64,000 bases of DNA from Zhenpiania hominis (GTDB taxonomy: Bacteria > Bacillota > Clostridia > Peptostreptococcales > Anaerovoracaceae): positions 1 to 64,000 of the forward strand of contig NZ_JACRYT010000011.1 of NCBI RefSeq assembly GCF_014333425.1, in the 5' to 3' direction. Position numbers and translations under genes: made by a program. The first letter of the stretch is position 1. Every line of letters starts with the position of its first letter. The notes under the pieces are model-generated. The model made no database searches and was not told the DNA's origin. It saw only the letters and a list, made by a program, of their open reading frames with translations. Positions 44,101 through 51,831 of the stretch are shown one piece after another.

Positions 44101-45069
44101 CTTTGTAAGTGCTTTGATATCTTTGATAATGTCCTGAGCCTTCGCTGAATCTGTAAGACTTGCCAACTTATCCTGTGCTGCAGTAATGGTATCATATTCT
44201 GCAGTCAGTTCACGTTTCGCGGCACTGGAGCATTTTTCATATGCTTCCGCCGCAGCTTTGATTGTGTTAGCATCATTTGCTGTAATTTGTTCTAAAGCTG
44301 GAATCTTGCTTACCAAAGCTTTTACATTCGCGATGTCTTTCTGATCTTTTGTCTGCAAGGTCAGGGCGCTTTTATCAATGGTAATCTTTTCGGTTTTTTC
44401 AACGCTGCTTTCCTTAATCGTTGCGCCTGTTCCATTATTGTAACTGCCAGGATTCTCAATTTCTAAATCCTTCCCATAATAAATGGTGAAGGTTAATTCT
44501 TTATTTCCTGTAACTTTCAAAATTTCAGTTGCAGTAGTGGCATCATTCTTTAGCTTTAGAACATTCGTTCCAGCAGTTTCTTCATATTCAACTAAACCTT
44601 CATCCGTCCATCCATATGCCCATTTTCCATATGAACCAGGATCCACATTAAGCGTAATTGCCATGTAGTTTCCATTCACAAGTTTTTGCGCTTTCTCTTT
44701 TTCTCCTGACGGTATTAGAGGATCATCCTCCCCCGTCCAACCACCGTATGCCCAATAATCTTCCACATATGGCAAAGTACCGCTAAGCTTCACAACTCCA
44801 TCACTGCTAGCAGTTGGGGTGTTCACTTGTGCATTTAATTTTTCCCCGGCTATTTTTTGATATTCTTGTGCCATCTTACTATCCTGTAGCGTTGTATAGC
44901 TTGGAAGTTCGATAGATACAGAGGTATCCTCAGCAGCCTTCACTGTCGCGGCTGCTTTTACCGGCGTATTATCCGCCGTCACAACAGCAGTACCCGCAAA
45001 GGCAGTCGCCGGTACCATCGTTGCTACCATGGCCGCTGAGGTCAGGGCAGCAATCAATTTCTTTTTCAT
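41191..45069 (-). CDS. Large secreted surface protein 2: helical repeats, Ig-like repeats, FN3-like end
   Basis: A 1292-residue exported protein, paralogous to the one at 31032. The signal peptide is the same over its first 26 residues. Residues ~60-240 form an extra N-terminal region not in the paralogue, with tryptophan-rich VEDYWAYGGWTGEDDPL and YGKWAYGWTDEGL. Residues ~240-985 are helical repeats with a recurring pattern such as AYNELTDTQKALVTNYSDL and AYDALTDDQKAY. Then come Ig-like repeats (VEYKNNVNAGKATIVVTGE; VANQTYTGSALKPAITVKVG) and the FN3-like end, nearly identical to the paralogue. No sortase motif. The start at 45069 follows ACAGGAGGAGTAAAA. Like its paralogue it lies opposite to the nearby strong promoter. 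Confidence 0.85.
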   Translation of the reverse strand: MKKKLIAALTSAAMVATMVPATAFAGTAVVTADNTPVKAAATVKAAEDTSVSIELPSYTTLQDSKMAQEYQKIAGEKLNAQVNTPTASSDGVVKLSGTLPYVEDYWAYGGWTGEDDPLIPSGEKEKAQKLVNGNYMAITLNVDPGSYGKWAYGWTDEGLVEYEETAGTNVLKLKNDATTATEILKVTGNKELTFTIYYGKDLEIENPGSYNNGTGATIKESSVEKTEKITIDKSALTLQTKDQKDIANVKALVSKIPALEQITANDANTIKAAAEAYEKCSSAAKRELTAEYDTITAAQDKLASLTDSAKAQDIIKDIKALTKPITEDIVDNYKTSKIDPIKTAYNELTDTQKALVTNYSDLEDAEAAIFAVTSIKDNRVNVTAATYANGTAQKAVKTIETAYNKLSNSAKEWVGNYSIYTDMTKAIAAFDKEVADADVVFAKVADMLGKVEVTQTSIDQAKAIAQDAQDIIDEWGSNASVLLKKLKNGNDTTLTNLNNEIKDAETQLKDQATADIVIQKLKALPAPADITINNMYEVKAAELAWNDDNPGAITLMVGSPKSVKDLVNEAFNGNAGAVVKAAVDALKEELKTAKAEDIVAAYKAIVDKIPAEPTLADEELIAIVKALAAELDGSDGDSYVEANVSDVIKADTTFKNAKETMNAAVAKINNIKTANEDAFTKVKDNVQSKFYPENPTNSGKHPMKEITASDRQDIEAARAAYDALTDDQKAYDDGTSANAVKVYDETGQADVDKTVKDALEAVEKALAQIDADAANRVAANALHKEITALMPSADLTLEDQIIVEEVKADFDAADKGVKDLLATSAYDITDGTNGPIKAETALNNAVDQINKLLAKEVMDQIDKLTAPDATSKTSIDDAITAAKNARDAYAALAAEQQAKVTNLNKLESVEASISEAKVTYTNTQLEAASKIDPSDMTEAEAAQLAEAKDLMDTWLTEEENAKLNADTLKAFNDTYNKYEEISMDLANARAAAITAQTYTGKAIEPEVVLSDIGGKTIDTANYHVEYKNNVNAGKATIVVTGENGYTGRQEIEFTINPASLTNATITVANQTYTGSALKPAITVKVGDNTVAAGDYTVAYSNNTNAGTATVTVTGKDNYTGTATKTFTIAKANIKGAKVTGVANRYYTGKARTQAGLKVAVAGKALNKSDYKVAYKNNKNVGKATLTITGQGNYTGTITKTFIVKPRKVASVKVTKGKKRVTVRYKKQNGARYQIYYKTAGSKAKTVKTTAVKRTIKKLKSGKTYTIKVRAYKKIGSKTYYGKYSAAKKVRVR

Positions 45070-45128
45070 GTTTTACTCCTCCTGTCATGTTAAATTATAC
45101 TGGTTTTTCATAGAAGGACGGTTACCTG

Positions 45129-45165
45129 CGCAATGCAGGATAATTTACAATTATCCTGCATTGCG
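45129..45165. repeat. Inversion-site candidate D (cassette 2, right)
   Basis: A 37-base palindrome with perfect 17-bp arms (CGCAATGCAGGATAATT and its complement) around a central TAC. TAC is the reverse complement of GTA at site C. The arms equal those of site B. Confidence 0.75.
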
Positions 45166-45223
45166 GGAGACAGAAAAGAGATTTTGTAATAAATTGTTTT
45201 TCTTAAGAGCGACAGACACGGAC

Positions 45224-45254
45224 AGAGAGGGAACACATAACGTGCTCCCTCTCC
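45224..45254 (-). terminator. Orphan copy of the surface-gene terminator
   Basis: Same GAGAGGGAACAC stem as the terminators of the two surface-protein genes, but no gene ends here. It lies 60 bases outside site D and may be the remnant of a third cassette. Confidence 0.65.
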
Positions 45255-45534
45255 ATATCATCTCTTAAAAACAAGTGAAGATTTACGTTAAGATTGGATT
45301 CCTTTCAGGTTTCAGAGTAAAACTTCTTTGTGATTGTCCCCCAGTATCATTTAACCAGTCTTCCCAATACTAATTCCCCTTCACTGTAGCCATTATATTC
45401 TCTTAGTATGATATTTTCTTGCCGGAATGTTTTATTTTGTATGGGGGTCTTATGAAATCTGGGCAAGCAATAGAAGGAGACGAAACAGCAGTTAGGGGTG
45501 AAATCTTCACCTAAAATAAAAGTTTCTGAAATTA

Positions 45535-45561
45535 TTAGCACTCTTTTGAAGTGAGTGCTAA
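45535..45561 (+). promoter_or_regulatory. CIRCE operator (HrcA) for clpB
   Basis: TTAGCACTC (45535-45543), nine bases, GAGTGCTAA (45553-45561): a perfect CIRCE inverted repeat. HrcA bound here would repress clpB until heat or misfolded protein releases it. In Firmicutes clpB is often controlled by CtsR instead. Confidence 0.92.
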
Positions 45562-45569
45562 AAAAGTTC

Positions 45570-45598
45570 TTTACTTTTTGTTTACACCGAGTTACAAT
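45570..45598 (+). promoter_or_regulatory. clpB promoter
   Basis: TTTACT (45570-45575), 17-bp spacer, TACAAT (45593-45598), starting nine bases after CIRCE. GGAGGTGAAGATTA at the gene start is the ribosome binding site. Confidence 0.65.
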
Positions 45599-45661
45599 AG
45601 ATATGTAAGAAAAAATTTCCTTGTTAATTATGCACATTAACAGGCTCGGAGGTGAAGATTA

Positions 45662-48253
45662 ATGAATTTAGATAAATACACACAAAATGCGCAGGGGGCA
45701 ATCATGGATTGCCAGAATATCGCTATTGAGGAGGGACATCAGCAGTTAGACGGCGAGCATTTACATCTTGCTCTTGTCATGCAGCAGGACGGATTGATCC
45801 CCAAGCTTCTTAAATTTATGGAAGTCAACGTTGGCGCGGTCATCGGCGATTTGCAGCAGGAGATGGAAAAGCTTCCCAAAGTAACCGGCGGCGCGGACAA
45901 TATGTATTCGTCCCGGCGGCTTTCCCAGCTTTTGATGAAAGCGGAGAAAATCGCGGCGGATTTTAAAGACGAATACGTCAGTGTGGAGCACATGTATCTG
46001 GCGTTGTTGGAAGAAAAGGGGACACCATCTTCTAAGATTTTCAAGAAGTACGGAATTACGAAAAATAAATTCCTGGAAGCGTTGGAAAAAGTCAGGGGAA
46101 ACCAGCGGGTAACCAGCCAGAACCCGGAAGAAAACTACGACGCGCTGAACAAATACGGGCGCGATCTGGTGGAAATGGCAAGAGACGGCAAGCTGGATCC
46201 GGTTATCGGTCGTGACAGCGAAATCCGTCACACCATTCAGATTCTGTCCAGAAGGACAAAGAACAATCCGGTTCTCATCGGGGAACCGGGGGTCGGCAAG
46301 ACCGCGGTTGTAGAAGGGCTGGCTCAGCGTATTCTTAACGGCGATGTACCGGAAGGTCTGAAGGACAAGACCATTTTCGCTCTGGACATGGGGGCTCTGA
46401 TTGCGGGGGCGAAATTCCGCGGCGAATTTGAGGAACGTCTGAAAGCCGTATTAAATGAAATTGAAAAATCCGAGGGCAGGATTATCCTGTTCATCGATGA
46501 AATCCATAATATTGTAGGCGCCGGAAAATCGGAAGGCGCCATGGACGCGGGCAACCTGCTGAAGCCAAAACTGGCGAGAGGCGAACTGCACTGTATCGGC
46601 GCCACAACTTTGGACGAATACCGCAAGTACATTGAAAAAGACGCGGCGCTGGAACGGCGGTTCCAGAAAGTCATGGTGGATCAGCCGTCGGTAGAGGATA
46701 CCATTTCCATTTTGAGAGGCCTCAAGGAACGGTTTGAAATTCATCACGGCGTGCGGATTACGGATAACGCCCTGATCGCCTGCGCTACTTTGTCGGATCG
46801 GTACATTACCGACCGGTTCCTGCCGGACAAGGCCATCGACCTGATGGACGAGGCGGCTTCCAAAATCCGTACGGAAATCGACAGTATGCCGGCGGAACTG
46901 GATGAGATCTCCAGAAAGATCATGCAGCTGGAAATTGAAAAGCAGGCTCTCGGCAAGGAAACGGACGCCGCTTCCAAAGCGAGAATGGAGCATCTGGATA
47001 AGGAACTTTCCCAGCTTAAGGAAGAAAGCGCGACCATGCGGGCGCAGTGGGAAAATGAAAAGAAAGCCATTACAGAAGCCAAAGGCACCAAGCAGCAGAT
47101 TGAAGAGGTCAAACTGCAGATTGAAGAAGCGGAGCGTAATTACGACCTTGAAAAGCTGGCCCAGCTCAAATACGGCACTCTGCCGGAACTGGAGAAAAAG
47201 CTGGAATCTGAAAAAGAACAGGCCGATGAAGGCAAGGAAAACCGCCTGCTGAAAGAGGAAGTCGGCGAAGAGGAAATCGCCGAAGTGGTCGCCGGCTGGA
47301 CCGGTATTCCGGTAAGCAGACTGGTGGAATCGGAACGTGAAAAATTGCTGCGGCTGCCGGAAATCCTGCACAAACGGGTAATCGGTCAGGATGAGGCGGT
47401 TGACGCGGTGGCCGAAGCGGTTCTGCGGGCACGAGCCGGATTGAAAGCCGAAAACCGTCCGATTGGTTCTTTTATCTTCCTGGGTCCCACCGGTGTCGGC
47501 AAAACGGAACTGGCAAAAGCCCTTTCCGAAGCCATGTTCGATTCCGAACGGAATATGGTGCGGATCGACATGTCCGAATATATGGAGAAACACTCCGTAT
47601 CCAGACTGGTGGGAGCGCCTCCGGGATATGTAGGCTATGATGAAGGCGGACAGCTGACAGAGGCGGTAAGGCGTAAACCCTATAGCGTAATTCTGTTCGA
47701 TGAAATTGAAAAAGCCCACCCGGATGTGTTCAACATCCTTCTGCAGCTTTTGGACGACGGGCGGCTGACGGATAATCAGGGGCGGACGGTAGACTTTAAG
47801 AATACCATCGTCATTATGACCTCCAATATCGGAAGCCAGTATCTGATCGACGGTATCCGGTCAGACGGCACAGTCGATGAAGCGGTGAAACTGGAAGTGG
47901 AAAACGAGACTAAGAAATACTTCCGTCCGGAGTTCCTCAACCGAATTGACGACATCGTGGTATTCTCGCCGCTGACGGAAGATCAGATTGGCAGAATCAT
48001 CGAACTGTCCATGGGAGATATTGAACGGAGACTGGCAGACAGAAACATCCGCATCACCCTCACCGCCAGCGCCAAAGACTTTATTGCCAAAGAAGCCTAC
48101 ACGCCGGCTTACGGCGCGAGACCGGTAAAACGGTATCTGCAGAAGCATGTGGAAACCGAACTGGCCGGTGAAATCATCCGCGGCAATATTAAAGACGGCG
48201 ACAGCGTAGAAGTAACGTCGGATGGCACAGAACTTAAGTTTGAAGTGAAATAA
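45662..48253 (+). CDS. clpB: ATP-dependent disaggregase ClpB
   Basis: An 863-residue Hsp100 chaperone that pulls proteins out of aggregates with DnaK. The N-terminal double Clp domain is followed by AAA1 with Walker A GEPGVGKT near residue 206 and Walker [16 protein letters not shown], a long coiled-coil middle domain (about 410-525), and AAA2 with [10 protein letters not shown] near 605 and [15 protein letters not shown]. The coiled-coil and the absence of the ClpP-binding IGF loop separate it from ClpC/ClpA. A terminator follows. Confidence 0.97.
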   Translation: MNLDKYTQNAQGAIMDCQNIAIEEGHQQLDGEHLHLALVMQQDGLIPKLLKFMEVNVGAVIGDLQQEMEKLPKVTGGADNMYSSRRLSQLLMKAEKIAADFKDEYVSVEHMYLALLEEKGTPSSKIFKKYGITKNKFLEALEKVRGNQRVTSQNPEENYDALNKYGRDLVEMARDGKLDPVIGRDSEIRHTIQILSRRTKNNPVLIGEPGVGKTAVVEGLAQRILNGDVPEGLKDKTIFALDMGALIAGAKFRGEFEERLKAVLNEIEKSEGRIILFIDEIHNIVGAGKSEGAMDAGNLLKPKLARGELHCIGATTLDEYRKYIEKDAALERRFQKVMVDQPSVEDTISILRGLKERFEIHHGVRITDNALIACATLSDRYITDRFLPDKAIDLMDEAASKIRTEIDSMPAELDEISRKIMQLEIEKQALGKETDAASKARMEHLDKELSQLKEESATMRAQWENEKKAITEAKGTKQQIEEVKLQIEEAERNYDLEKLAQLKYGTLPELEKKLESEKEQADEGKENRLLKEEVGEEEIAEVVAGWTGIPVSRLVESEREKLLRLPEILHKRVIGQDEAVDAVAEAVLRARAGLKAENRPIGSFIFLGPTGVGKTELAKALSEAMFDSERNMVRIDMSEYMEKHSVSRLVGAPPGYVGYDEGGQLTEAVRRKPYSVILFDEIEKAHPDVFNILLQLLDDGRLTDNQGRTVDFKNTIVIMTSNIGSQYLIDGIRSDGTVDEAVKLEVENETKKYFRPEFLNRIDDIVVFSPLTEDQIGRIIELSMGDIERRLADRNIRITLTASAKDFIAKEAYTPAYGARPVKRYLQKHVETELAGEIIRGNIKDGDSVEVTSDGTELKFEVK

Positions 48254-48267
48254 AAAATTTTCAGTGG

Positions 48268-48312
48268 GCCGCGCACCTGAGATTGATTCTGGTGTGCGGC
48301 TCGTTTTTTATA
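48268..48312 (+). terminator. clpB terminator
   Basis: GCCGCGCACC and GGTGTGCGGC form a ten-pair stem (one G-T), followed by TCGTTTTTTAT. Confidence 0.85.
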
Positions 48313-48556
48313 ATGTAGGAAATATCGTTAGAACGATATTTACGGAATGGCAAGATAGGGGGGGAGAACAAATCCGCTCAAAATGTGTACAGAACAGGAG
48401 CTGATAGCTTTCTGCACACATGACATGGGACACTTTCGTAAACGTTTTCTGCCAGACACAGGCGAAATATGTGGAAATTTGTCGAAACGGGAATATAAAT
48501 GCAAAATAATTAATAACCATTTCTACGTTTTCCGGAATTCCGGATTTGCATAAAAT

Positions 48557-48603
48557 AAAACGTGTACACTTCCTATGATTCAGCGGGAAATGTACACGTT
48601 TTT
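48557..48603 (-). terminator. Terminator of the EcsC-like gene
   Basis: AAAACGTGTACA and TGTACACGTTTT are perfect 12-bp arms around 22 bases; A- and T-runs on both sides make it usable in both directions. Confidence 0.8.
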
Positions 48604-48676
48604 CTTGAAAAGAGGCATGAGCTTTAATCAGCCGCGCATATTCATTCCTCTTTTCGGACTGCGGAACGGTTTCCGC

Positions 48677-49489
48677 TCATGGCTGCTGGGCGGAAGAGGC
48701 TGTTTCGGGATCCCTCTGCATCGTCAGAAACCGCCGATAATATTTCAAAGACGCGTAGGCGGTGATCTTCTTTAAATACACGGCGTCCGAAAGTCCGCCA
48801 ATGATTCCGGCGATGGGAATTCCCTGAAGGAACTTCAGGTAGAGCAGCTCCTGCGACAGCGTATCGGAAGCCGAGCGGATGGCGCGGGAAAGCTCCTCCG
48901 AGCCGCACTCCGAGGGAACTCCGTCTTTAATGAGGCGATCGATGGCAGCGTTTTCCGATTCCAGCTCCCTGCCTTTTAAAAGCGAAGTCCGGATAAGGGA
49001 GAGAATGAAACGCCGCTCGCCGTCGGTATCATAGGAAAAGCCGTAGCTGAGGGCGATTTCGTAAATGCTTTTCAGGATCATGCCGATGAAAAGAGGAATA
49101 TCGGGAAGCCCGATGCCCGGAATTCCGGTGGCAACGCCTTCGCCGAGAGAAATGGCCAGGTTGCGCGCGTTGGAAAGGCGGCTGCGGCGGGAAAAGGCCC
49201 GCAGATTTTTACGGGTTGCGGAAAGCTCCAGGGCATAAGCGTCCACTTTATGAGCATGATCTTTCTTCTCTTTAGAATAGGTTTTTTCGATTACCGCCGT
49301 CCCCTTTTCAAACACAATCTGAAACCCTTTATAAAAGGCAAGATCCAGCTTTTCCTGCAGCTTATCAGGGACACGCTCCTCCAGCTTGCGGTTCAGGATA
49401 AATTCCTGCTTTTCAGAGTTGTTTTTCAGATAGCGGGTTTCTTTGCGCATCAGCGCGTCCCATTCTTTCTCGTACGGAGTTTTTCTCAT
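48677..49489 (-). CDS. EcsC family protein
   Basis: A 270-residue protein matching the EcsC family: YEKEWDALMRKETRYLKNNS at the start, ATGIPGIGLPDIPLFIGMILKSIYEIALSYGFSY in the centre and GIPIAGIIGGLSDAVYLKKITAYASLKYYRRFL near the end, with two or three hydrophobic stretches likely to touch the membrane. EcsC was named from the B. subtilis ecs transporter operon, but isolated members have no known role. AAGGGGAAATTCTGAT precedes the ATG. It is alone, 130 bases from the SPFH gene. Confidence 0.8.
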   Translation of the reverse strand: MRKTPYEKEWDALMRKETRYLKNNSEKQEFILNRKLEERVPDKLQEKLDLAFYKGFQIVFEKGTAVIEKTYSKEKKDHAHKVDAYALELSATRKNLRAFSRRSRLSNARNLAISLGEGVATGIPGIGLPDIPLFIGMILKSIYEIALSYGFSYDTDGERRFILSLIRTSLLKGRELESENAAIDRLIKDGVPSECGSEELSRAIRSASDTLSQELLYLKFLQGIPIAGIIGGLSDAVYLKKITAYASLKYYRRFLTMQRDPETASSAQQP

Positions 49490-49554
49490 ATCAGAATTTC
49501 CCCTTTCTGTATCCAGGCAATCGGAGCAGGCGAACTGCCCGAACCGATCACATA

Positions 49555-49615
49555 AAAGAAAGCTGTCCTCAGGCGCAGCGACGATAAAGGCCTTGCTGAA
49601 GACAGCTTTTCCTTT
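49555..49615 (-). terminator. Terminator of the NfeD-SPFH operon
   Basis: On the leftward strand AAAGCTGTCTTCAG pairs with CTGAGGACAGCTTT and is followed by CTTTTATG. Confidence 0.75.
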
Positions 49616-49620
49616 TGAAG

Positions 49621-50601
49621 TTATTTGGCAGGACCCTGCGGCGGCGCTTCACGGCGGGGTGCCGATGGCGCCTGGGCAGGCATTTTCGGCACGGCAGGTG
49701 TCTGGGGATCTTTGACGATCTCCGTAAGGGCGCTGGCAAGACCCGCGATGCCCTGAATTTCCGATGGAATAATCAGCTTCGTGGCTTTTCCGTCCGCGGC
49801 GGCCTGGAACGCTTCCAGACTTTTGATGGTGAGGATCTCCTGGGACGGGTTGGCCGCGGTCAGCATGCGCAGCCCGTCCGCTTCCGCCTGCTGCACCATG
49901 CGGATGGCTTCCGCCTGACCTTCGGCTTCCTTGATGGCGGACTGTTTGGCGGCTTCCGCTTCCAGAATGACCGCCTCTTTATTTCCTTCCGCGATCAGAA
50001 TCGCGGATTTCTTTTCTCCTTCCGCTCGCAGAATGGCTTCACGCCGCTCTCGTTCGGCGCGCATCTGCTTTTCCATGGCCATCTGGATATCTTCCGGCGG
50101 ATTGATATTTTTTACTTCTACCCGGTTGATTTTGATTCCCCAGGCGTCGGTGGCTTCGTCCAGTACCAGGCGGATCTTGGAATTGATGTGTTCCCGGCTG
50201 GTAAGGGTACCGTCCAGCTCCAGCTCGCCGATGATGTTTCGCAGGGTGGTGGCTGTCAGGTTTTCAATGGCCGCCATGGGATTTTCCACGCCATAGGCGT
50301 AGAGTTTGGGATCGGTGATCTGAAAATAGACAACCGTGTCGATTTCAATGGTTACATTATCTTTGGTGATAACCGGCTGCGGCGGGAAGTCGATGACATG
50401 CTCCTTTAAGGAAACTTTCTTCGCCACCTTGTCGATGAGTGGTATTTTAAAATGAAGCCCCACCTGCCAGGTCGAGTGGTAGGCGCCGAGCCGTTCCACA
50501 ACGTAAGCGTTCGCCTGCGGAACGATGCGGATGTTGGTTACGATCAGCCAGATAATGATGATAATCAGGATGATCGGAGCAAGTATTGACATAAAACTCA
50601 T
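49621..50601 (-). CDS. SPFH/band-7 membrane scaffold protein (QmcA-like)
   Basis: A 326-residue protein with one N-terminal transmembrane helix (ILAPIILIIIIIWLIVTNIRI) and a band-7 domain: VPQANAYVVERLGAYHSTWQVGLHFKIPLIDKV, then DNVTIEIDTVVYFQITDP. A long charged coiled coil (MRAERERREAILRAEGEKKS..., about 180-245) lets such proteins form large rings. The tail is Pro-rich. In bacteria SPFH proteins organise membrane domains, often with an NfeD partner, which is encoded just upstream here. Confidence 0.92.
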   Translation of the reverse strand: MSFMSILAPIILIIIIIWLIVTNIRIVPQANAYVVERLGAYHSTWQVGLHFKIPLIDKVAKKVSLKEHVIDFPPQPVITKDNVTIEIDTVVYFQITDPKLYAYGVENPMAAIENLTATTLRNIIGELELDGTLTSREHINSKIRLVLDEATDAWGIKINRVEVKNINPPEDIQMAMEKQMRAERERREAILRAEGEKKSAILIAEGNKEAVILEAEAAKQSAIKEAEGQAEAIRMVQQAEADGLRMLTAANPSQEILTIKSLEAFQAAADGKATKLIIPSEIQGIAGLASALTEIVKDPQTPAVPKMPAQAPSAPRREAPPQGPAK

Positions 50602-50634
50602 AGTTCTCTCCTTTTCTCTGGCCTCTCCCGGAGC

Positions 50635-51087
50635 TTACGCGCAGGGAGTGACAATCAGTTTTACCCCTTCAATGTGTTCCACCTTTACGGCAGTGCCCCT
50701 TTCAATCGTCATATGCGGGTCTGCCGCCGCCGCGGACCATTCCAGTCCGTCCAGCTTTACCTGACCGGCGCTGAAAGGCCGGATGGTCTCAAGCACGAGT
50801 CCTTCTTTACCAATCAGAGCGTTGACATTTGTCTTTTCTCCGCCGACTTTCAGCTTTTTTTTCACAATAGGCCGGGTAAAATAGAGGAGCAGGATGGAAA
50901 CGACGAGGAACAGGAGTCCCTGGAGCCAGATAGGAGCGCCCGCCATGGCGCTGATGGCGGCGACAACCGCGCCTCCCGCGAACCAGATGGTCGTCAGACC
51001 GAGGGTCGCGGCCTCGATAACCGCCAAAACCGCGGCGGCAATGAGCCATACAACAGCCGCGCTCAGGGTGATTCCAAAAATCGTCAT
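50635..51087 (-). CDS. NfeD family membrane protein
   Basis: A 150-residue short NfeD: three or four transmembrane segments in the first 75 residues (VVWLIAAAVLAVIEAATLGL; WFAGGAVVAAISAM; LLFLVVSILLLYF), then a soluble OB-fold domain (NALIGKEGLVLETIRPFSAGQVKLDGLEWSA). The frame is open upstream to 51120; GAAAGGTG before the ATG at 51087 favours the shorter start. It partners the SPFH gene 33 bases downstream. Confidence 0.88.
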   Translation of the reverse strand: MTIFGITLSAAVVWLIAAAVLAVIEAATLGLTTIWFAGGAVVAAISAMAGAPIWLQGLLFLVVSILLLYFTRPIVKKKLKVGGEKTNVNALIGKEGLVLETIRPFSAGQVKLDGLEWSAAAADPHMTIERGTAVKVEHIEGVKLIVTPCA

Positions 51088-51138
51088 AAGAATCTGCACC
51101 TTTCTTTCAGTGATACACAATACAATAACGTTTCGAGT

Positions 51139-51819
51139 TTATTTTATCATATTATCGATCTGTTTACACCGTCTTTTTTTGGAGTTGTCGATGTGGCGCT
51201 CCATGGCTTCCGCCCCCGCTTCCACGTCCTTTTCCGTAAAGGCTTTGAAGATCAGCCGGTGCTCTTCCAGAACTTCCGTCAGGTAATTGTTCGCGTAGAT
51301 ATCTTCTTCCGACCGGTATTTGAAATAGGTCTGATAAGAGGAAAGCAGCTGCCGCAGCATCCGGTTGTGGGATGCTTCATAGATGATCTGGTGAAATCCC
51401 GCGTTGATGGTGAGCATTTTGTCCACATCATTGCGCAGCGTGTAAAATTCCATGAATTCAAAGGTTTCCTCCAGAGCGTCCATTTCGTCGTCCGTAATCC
51501 GTTCGATGGCCCATTTGACTGCCTGGATCTCATAGATTTTGCGCAGCTGGAACATATCGACAAAGTCCTGTTGGGACAGGCCGATGACAAACGAGCCGCG
51601 GTTTAAGATATTTTCCACGAGCCCGTCCATTTCCAGCTGACGCAGAGCTTCCCGCACCGGAGTCCGGCTCACCTTGTATTCCTTGCAGATCGCCTGCTCC
51701 GTCAGCTTCTGACCGGGTTTCAATTTCCCGGTCAGAATGTCTTTCTGTAGCTGCGAAAAGAGACTGCTGGAGATGGGAGCGTTCCCTTTCGGTTCGTCCG
51801 AATGCTTATAAAGTACCAT
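51139..51819 (-). CDS. GntR-family regulator, FCD subfamily
   Basis: A 226-residue repressor-type protein. Residues ~17-82 are a winged helix-turn-helix (QLQKDILTGKLKPGQKLTEQ, YKVSRTPVREALRQLEMDGLV), and the rest an all-helical FCD ligand-binding domain. It is the third gene of the acn-icd transcript, 12 bases after the dehydrogenase gene, so it probably senses a TCA-type carboxylate and controls its own operon; that is inference from position. Confidence 0.88.
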   Translation of the reverse strand: MVLYKHSDEPKGNAPISSSLFSQLQKDILTGKLKPGQKLTEQAICKEYKVSRTPVREALRQLEMDGLVENILNRGSFVIGLSQQDFVDMFQLRKIYEIQAVKWAIERITDDEMDALEETFEFMEFYTLRNDVDKMLTINAGFHQIIYEASHNRMLRQLLSSYQTYFKYRSEEDIYANNYLTEVLEEHRLIFKAFTEKDVEAGAEAMERHIDNSKKRRCKQIDNMIK

Positions 51820-51831
51820 AGCCTGCTCCTT

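Larger units (their letters stand above)
45070..45661. other. Right boundary of cassette 2 and clpB control region
   Basis: About 590 bases without a gene. From left: leader of surface-protein gene 2 with CCAGTATAATTTAACATG on its strand; site D (45129-45165); an orphan third copy of the surface-gene terminator (45224-45254); then the CIRCE element and clpB promoter. A leftward 96-codon frame at 45347-45637 covers CIRCE and is not credible. Confidence 0.7.
48254..48676. other. clpB-ecsC gap
   Basis: About 420 bases without a gene. After the clpB terminator lies a perfect palindrome AAATATCGTT-AG-AACGATATTT (48320-48341), then AT-rich sequence with one GTGTACA (48384-48390), and the terminator of the leftward gene. 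The palindrome has no T-run and looks more like a protein-binding site than a terminator. Confidence 0.5.

Noticed and set aside
30719..45254. A recombinase gene for the proposed inversion
   Set aside because: I looked for serine or tyrosine recombinase patterns in all frames of the window and found none. If the switch is real the enzyme acts from elsewhere.
46451..47719. 422-codon leftward frame opposite clpB
   Set aside because: Antisense to a highly conserved chaperone; product is Phe/His/Arg-rich as expected for a shadow frame.
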